From Amblyornis subalaris (lineage: Eukaryota > Chordata > Aves > Passeriformes > Ptilonorhynchidae), in assembly GCA_018881555.1 (NCBI GenBank), contig JACAXG010000074.1, positions 3,603,081 through 3,667,080 of the forward strand: a stretch of 64,000 nucleotides of DNA, in the 5' to 3' direction. Positions 58,501 to 64,000 of this stretch are shown here, piece after piece; position 1 is the stretch's first letter; each line of letters opens with the position of its first letter. The notes beneath the pieces are model-generated. The model searched no databases and was not told where the DNA came from. It saw only the letters and a list, made by a program, of their open reading frames with translations. The position numbers were made by a program, and so were the translations under genes.

Positions 58501-61500
58501 GGTGTTGTGCTTCATGCTGTCGTACCTCCGTGGTCACAGAAACACACACCTGCAAAGGTATAAGGGTTTTTATTTGCCTCAATTTGTCTGGGATTTATAG
58601 TCTGTTTAATGCCACTTTTCCTTTGAAATGGGCGACAGTGTCATTGAAGATGAGAGAGTTTACCTGTTCTTTTTTAACTGTGGGGCTGATCCCTTGTTGA
58701 CTAATAAATTCCTTGGGAATTCCTTGTGTATGCAGTTCATTGTATTTCAATACCAAGAGATAGCTAGAAGGGAAAGTGTTACGTTGCACATACTGGGAGA
58801 AAAATGACGTCCAGTAACTGAAAAAATAATTGTGCTTTACAGGTCTTGGGTGACATAATCACAAAATGCCTGGAGATTGCTGAAGAACTGTCTATGAAGT
58901 CAATTACTTTCCCAGCAATTGGGACAGGGAATTTGGGATTCCCAAGCTCTGTTGTTGCTAAATTATTGTTTGACAAAGTGTTCGAATTCAGTAGTAAAAA
59001 TAGAGTAAATTCTCTTGAAGAGGTTCACTTTCTGTTGCATCCAAACGACACAGCTAAAATTCAGGTGAGTTAGTGTGGTTTCCTCTCTGTATTATATGCT
59101 GGTTTATTTGGGCNTGTCTTGTGATACTTGGCTATCTGATGATCTTCAAAGAATCCACAAGGTGCTTGTTCCTGTACTAAAGAAGAAGTTTGCTGACAGT
59201 CTCTCTCATCTATACTGAAAGTTTTCTTTTTGATTGTACCCCTCGTGGTCACCCACCTATCCCATACAGTCCTGCTCCANTCCTGTTCTTTTCTAGTCCC
59301 TGTCAATAATACAGACAGAAGGGTAATTACTCTTTATCTCATGAACTCAGACCTAATTCTTCNGTCTGTAGGTCAGACAAGTTTGCTGCAACTCCTGCAT
59401 CAATGCCTGCACCCTTGGAAGTGCTGGTGTCTTTTAAGAAGGAATAGTTGTGCTAGGATTGCTGTGCTGCTAAACTTCTCCAGCAGAAACATATCAGTAT
59501 TCTGCATCCCCCTTTCTTCAGTGTCACATCAGCATNTATTTTCTATATCCATGCTCAAGTTACTCATTTCACACCAAAGGANAGCAGTTGCACTGTGAAT
59601 TAATGTCCAGATAAGTGTTTCTACATTTGTTGCCTTCTGTAGTTTGTGCAGTAGCTGATACATTTTGAAAGGCTAAATTCAAAGGCTGCTGCCTCAAAGC
59701 CTGAGCTACTGTGCACAGAGAAGGGTGGCATTACCTGTAAGAGTTGAGTTAGTGTAAACTAGTCACTCAGAGTCAAGATGCCTTCTCCTGCTGTGTCCCT
59801 GCGGAATGGTAACTAGGGCTTTGACTTAGTTATTTGCAATTCTGTGTGTTGCTCACGCTGAATTCCTTTCTCTCTGAGGACAGCATGCCATCAGCATTGT
59901 GGCAGATGACGTGAAGTAATTTGTGTTTAGCTCTTTCTAAATGATTTTTAGCTTTGCTTTTCAAACCTTTATTTCTACTGTGTGAAGGCTTCTACAGGGG
60001 TTGATTGTAATTTCCTTCTCTAGGAATTTTCAGATGAACTTGAAAACAGGTCTGTAGATGTTAAAGAGCAGAAGTCTTCTCCAGATGAGGCTAGCCAAAG
60101 CACAGGTAAGCTTGTTTTACAGAAGCTGAGTGCCTACTGATTTTTTTTTACTTTTTAAAGTATTCCGTGGAATGCATTCATTATGGATGTTTAGATACTT
60201 GTTTGGTGAGCATGTCATTCCCAAAGTCTGAGTGGCTGCTGTAAAGGCAGTATTTTCAGGCTGAGTGTCTGTTATATCTGAAATAGTGTTAGAGATGCTA
60301 AGAAAAAAAGTGTACCTGTGATTCCTTATCTGGATAGTGCCCCTACAAACTGGCACAGCAGAAGTTATAACATGTCAGAGGTGTAAGCAGGGCTTTTTCT
60401 TTTATTGCTGCAGCACTAGATTAAACTGTGAACAAGTCAGTGTCTTCCTCTGTCTTGGGAAGGCAGAGGAGTTCCTGATGAAGTGTGTTAAAGTGGTCTC
60501 TTTGGAATACTCTTAAATCTTCTACATGTTCAGATGAATAGCAAAACCAAACTGAAATATCTTTGGTGTTTTCCATCTTAATGGAGCTGCAGCCTGTAAA
60601 AATGAGTTACATGTGGAAAACTTAATTATGATTTTACAAATAACATATGGGTAAAAAGTTCCACCTTTTCATGCAGTAGAGAACCTGCCTGGAAACTCTG
60701 TGAGACATAGGAGCAAGGGAGTGAGACTTGGAAAGTTTGCTGCTCTCTTGCATTGGAGTTTTACAAAGGTTTATGTGGTAAAATGTCACCAAGTAGTGTC
60801 TGCATACCANGTGTGCAGCAAGACTCATTTTCCCTGCCATCTTGCCATGAATAGAAATGACGGAATGGTGTGTGCAGGTTGAGTAAAGACTCGTGTGAGA
60901 AGGAATGATTTTCAGTTAGCATGGCAGGCAATCCTTTTTACAGGCTGAGTCTGTAGCCGCTGTGGTCTCTGTAGGCATTGTACCCATGAACAAGTCCCTT
61001 ACTTTTTACATCATCACTTCCTTCTGCTCAGGGTCTGTATTGCTTTCCCTGCAGCTTTTTCTGCTATCTCTTCAANCTCAGCACATGATGTGCTTGAAGT
61101 GACAATTAACTCCATCGTGTTCCGGGTGGCAGAAGGTGATATTACCAAGGAGGAGGGAGATGTCATTGTAAACATAACAAACCAAACCTTCAGCCTCAAA
61201 ACAGGTATTTTAATTGATATTATGTGTGAAAATAGTACATGTGCTTAGAAGGGCTGAGAAAGAAGAGGAGGAAGTATTTTTTTATATGCGTTAAACCCTT
61301 TTATTTGTTTCACAGTGTAGTTTCTGNTTTGCTTCTTAGGGTACCAAGTTCGATTAGGAAGCGTGTGAAACTTTATTCTCTTGTTAATCTGTGTTACAGN
61401 AGAGCATGTTTAAGACTCTTGCAGAAAGGGAAACCAATAATTTTCTTTTTTTTTAATCTAGAATCTTTTTATAGAACACCTCTCAGACTAAAGGAGAAGA

Positions 61501-64000
61501 CAAACCTCAATGAGGTTTTGACCTTAGTGAAACTTGTTAGGTACTTCAGACATCAATTTGAATTGAAAAGCATATAAGTCTAAAATTTTGGCTACAGTGT
61601 TTTTCAATTATAACCCNTAATGTAATGAGAATTGAGATGTTTTAGATGTTATGTGGCACACAGTTCTGCCTCAGATGGGACTTCTAACAGCATTAACAGT
61701 AGTAAAAGTGGATTCATGTGCCTCTTCTCATTTAAGGTGTCTCCAGAGCAATTCTGAATGGTGCTGGAAAAGAAGTTGAAAGCGAATGTGGTGTGCTAGG
61801 TATGGTACAACATTTCTGACCTTTCCAAAGGTGTTAATGCATGGCAGGGAATCTCTTGGAATGCTTTCTCAGTACTGCCTACTGTAGTTCCATNTGTGTT
61901 ATGTAGTGTGTTACAGTAGCTAGTTTTTAATCAGTTAATGTGATATTTGTAAAACATCTAATGAGGNAAGGAAAAGAAAAATCTTCAACAGGACACAGCT
62001 TCTTAGCATACATAAAGACCTAAATTTATTAATTATAACATCCTCCTATTCCAATAAAGTTTTCCATGATAAAAACAGAGTCAACATTGAAGAGCCATGA
62101 GCAAGGGGTGATGTTGGCAAAAATGTTGATGGAGAAGCCATCCCTCACTGGAAACAACTGTCTACCTGCAACTCCTTTTGTTATTTCTGAGTGAGAAGAC
62201 ATTTGCTGTCAGCCTGACTAGTAACTCACTACTACATCCTCTGTGTGACTGCTTTTCAGTAGTGTGAATCTGGGTTCCTGCTTCAGAACAGGCATTTATT
62301 TGTAGGCCAAATTCAGCTAGTGAACAGCAACTATAATGAAAGAGGACTAAGGGTGGATGAGTATGTGGTTTAAAACCCCAGAAAATAAGGGAAGTGGGAA
62401 ATACATGGGTGTGGAGGTCAGCTTGGAAGACCAACCAAAGGAAGAGACTTACGTGGAAGAGATCAGGGGTAAACAAGGCCTCTTGCACAGGCCGAGAGGG
62501 TATTTGGGGCTATGTGGCCTGGGGGTGGATGGCATATTNGTGTGTGTGTGTGTGTGTGGAGACAAGAGTGCCGGTCTGCATGAAGTTCTCCAAGTTTACA
62601 GAGCAAACCTGACAAATAAAGGCACACACTAAATGCATTTGCCAAACCAGGCAAATATTTTACAAACGTAAATTGAGTTCTTATGCCTGGAAAGTGNAAT
62701 TTGAGAGAGGGGGTTGCTCACTTTATGGAAGGAGACATGAAGCTTATCCTAGGGCATATTTGTCACCATTTCTTATTTCCTAATNAGGACTAGTACACAT
62801 CTATATTGTGGATAATTGTTGATTCTTTTCTCCTACTTATGTTTCAGCCCAGCAACCTCACAAGAAATATATCATCACCCGGGCAGGAAACCTGCCATGC
62901 AAAACAATAATTCATGTTGTTGCCCAAGATGATATCAAGCGGCTGGTCTCCCAGGTGCTCCAGGAATGTGAATTACAGCAGTACACCTCTGTCGCCTTCC
63001 CAGCAATTGGAACAGGTCTGTGTCTCCCTTTTTTGAAAAGGGTTCAGTGCATGTGGTTCTGCTGATCTCAGGACTCAAGCTTGATTTATCTGGAAGGGTT
63101 ATTATTCGGTAAAAATATATTTGGAAACTGCAGTCTTCAAAACTGTTATCAGAGGCTTATGAAAGCTAGAAAGCTTCACTCCTTGCAGTGATCTAGTACA
63201 TAAAGAGCATGAGTGTTCTAGAGCCAGCACTTCCTTGCTAACAGGGATTCAAAGGTATGTCTGTGCTTCCTGAAGAACCTGCAGCCTGCTGTGTGTGGGC
63301 AGCTCATCAGAGAATAGTCAAGGACCTACTTCTCCATTGCTGAAATCAGTACATGATGCAACTCTGGCCAGCAGCCGCACAAGTAGGGTTGATAACGGAT
63401 GGAACNTGAACCTGTCAAAAAGGCCAGATTGTGCCTTTTTCTTCTGTTATTATTTTCAGTGATTTTGGTAGAAATCCCTGGAGTTGGAGAATCCAGAACT
63501 GCACCCCATGCATGCAGGAACCCCGTGCATGAATAAAACTAGGCTTGCATTTTGAGCAAGGAATTGACTACTGGGCAACAGAGCAGCAGGCCTGTGGCCT
63601 ATTAGGTACCCAAGCCATGTCATTTACATCATAACCTGATTGGTTGCCATGTCAGCAAAAGGAAACTTCCATTTTCCCTTGCTGGAAAGGTGGTCTCGAA
63701 CTTTCTTTTCCTGATAAATAGAAACCTTTCCTAATTGCCAGCCTGACATTATTCTTGACCTGTTTAGGATCCAGGTGATTGTGGGTATGTTCATAGTTGT
63801 TCTTTTGANGATGTTTTAATCATTTGTAATGGTTATTAACACTTTTTAGAGCAAAATATCTGCAACTTTTTTCAGGAGAGGCAGGCCGCAATCCAGCTGA
63901 GGTGGCTGACANCATGATAGATGCAGTAACTGACTTTGCAAGAAGGAACTCTGCTCCATCTCTGAAAACCATTAAAGTTGTCATCTTTCAGCCACATCTG
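49535..64000 (+). CDS. PARP14: PARP14 (ARTD8, BAL2), from start codon into macrodomain 3; 3' end outside the window
   Basis: Mono-ADP-ribosyltransferase of interferon and STAT6 responses. Exons: 49535-49739, 49853-49959, 50068-50101, 51104-51178, 51899-52096, 52276-52560, 53447-53683, 54588-56830, 58324-58557, 58843-59064, 60024-60105, 61055-61204, 61737-61799, 62848-63015, 63876-64000. Phases join to exactly 1,476 residues with no stop. RRM-like modules: residues 1-115 ([11 protein letters not shown]), about 155-235 ([12 protein letters not shown]), about 255-305 ([13 protein letters not shown]) and about 335-400 ([10 protein letters not shown]). KH-like repeats fill about 400-890. Macrodomain 1 is about 890-1065 ([27 protein letters not shown]). 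Macrodomain 2 is about 1100-1280 ([14 protein letters not shown]). Macrodomain 3 runs from about 1315 ([13 protein letters not shown]). The WWE and ART domains must lie beyond the window. Eleven N bases fall in the large exon. Confidence 0.93.
49960..50035 (+). repeat. GC-rich short tandem repeat in PARP14 intron 2
   Basis: About three to four copies of a GGCGGGCGTGGGGCC-like unit, then GGGC repeats. It nearly fills the intron between exons 2 and 3. Confidence 0.7.
50338..50590 (+). repeat. CTAATCAATACACACA minisatellite in PARP14 intron 3
   Basis: Imperfect tandem units of about 15-25 bp built from CTAATCAATACACACACAG, some with CGTACAC or CATGGC variants. About a dozen copies are visible. 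Confidence 0.85.
57070..57230 (-). mobile_element. CR1 LINE 3' end in PARP14 intron 8, minus orientation
   Basis: CAGAATCACAGGCAGGTTAA, ACCTAGTCCAACCTCC, TGCTCAAGCAGAGT and CTTCTGAATATCTCCAGAGA are the reverse complement of the CR1 3' end. Antisense to PARP14. The far boundary is uncertain. Confidence 0.85.
62540..62558 (+). repeat. (GT)n microsatellite in PARP14 intron 13
   Basis: A run of about nine GT dinucleotides. Confidence 0.85.

Overview
The window looks like bird nuclear DNA, most probably from a songbird. It has introns with GT/AG junctions, CpG-island promoters, 3' ends of CR1 LINEs and two long terminal repeats of types I recognise from passerine genomes. Every gene is a recognisable vertebrate orthologue. 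Isolated single N bases are scattered throughout, suggesting a consensus with ambiguous positions masked.

Left part (1-28,300), a conserved block: the 3' half of ESYT3 (+ strand, exons from 655, stop at 9541); CEP70 (- strand, 16 coding exons, 21816 down to 10940); and FAIM (+ strand, 23528-27964). ESYT3 and CEP70 converge. CEP70 and FAIM diverge from a GC-rich bidirectional promoter at about 21,650-22,350 that carries a YY1-type motif. FAIM has an upstream coding exon resembling the long (FAIM-L) form of mammals.

Middle (28,300-31,600): a tail-to-tail intergenic stretch between FAIM and PARP9 with a solo LTR (28597-29648).

Right part (31,594-64,000), an interferon-type ADP-ribosylation cluster: PARP9 (- strand, 39242 down to 31594), DTX3L (+, 40559-46620) and PARP14 (+, from 49535, running off the window end inside its third macrodomain). 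PARP9 and DTX3L diverge from a shared promoter with a duplicated 31-bp unit, each copy holding an ISRE-like element. PARP14 has a nearly identical element before its own ATG. From family knowledge, PARP9 and DTX3L form a heterodimer (macrodomain reader plus RING/DTC E3 ligase), and PARP14 is a macrodomain mono-ADP-ribosyltransferase of the same antiviral response.

The main observations are: the shared promoter plus first-two-exon design of DTX3L and PARP14; a chain of phase-1 exons at the PARP14 5' end that encodes repeated RRM-like modules, with one more than I recall in human; a CR1 tail that supplies the 3' splice-site region of DTX3L exon 2; the FAIM-L-like exon; short upstream ORFs that overlap the CEP70 and PARP9 starts; and a cluster of ambiguous bases in PARP14 macrodomain 1. 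I found no tRNA, rRNA, CRISPR or prokaryotic system. I see no wholly novel system, but this is a well-preserved innate-immunity locus with unusual architecture.
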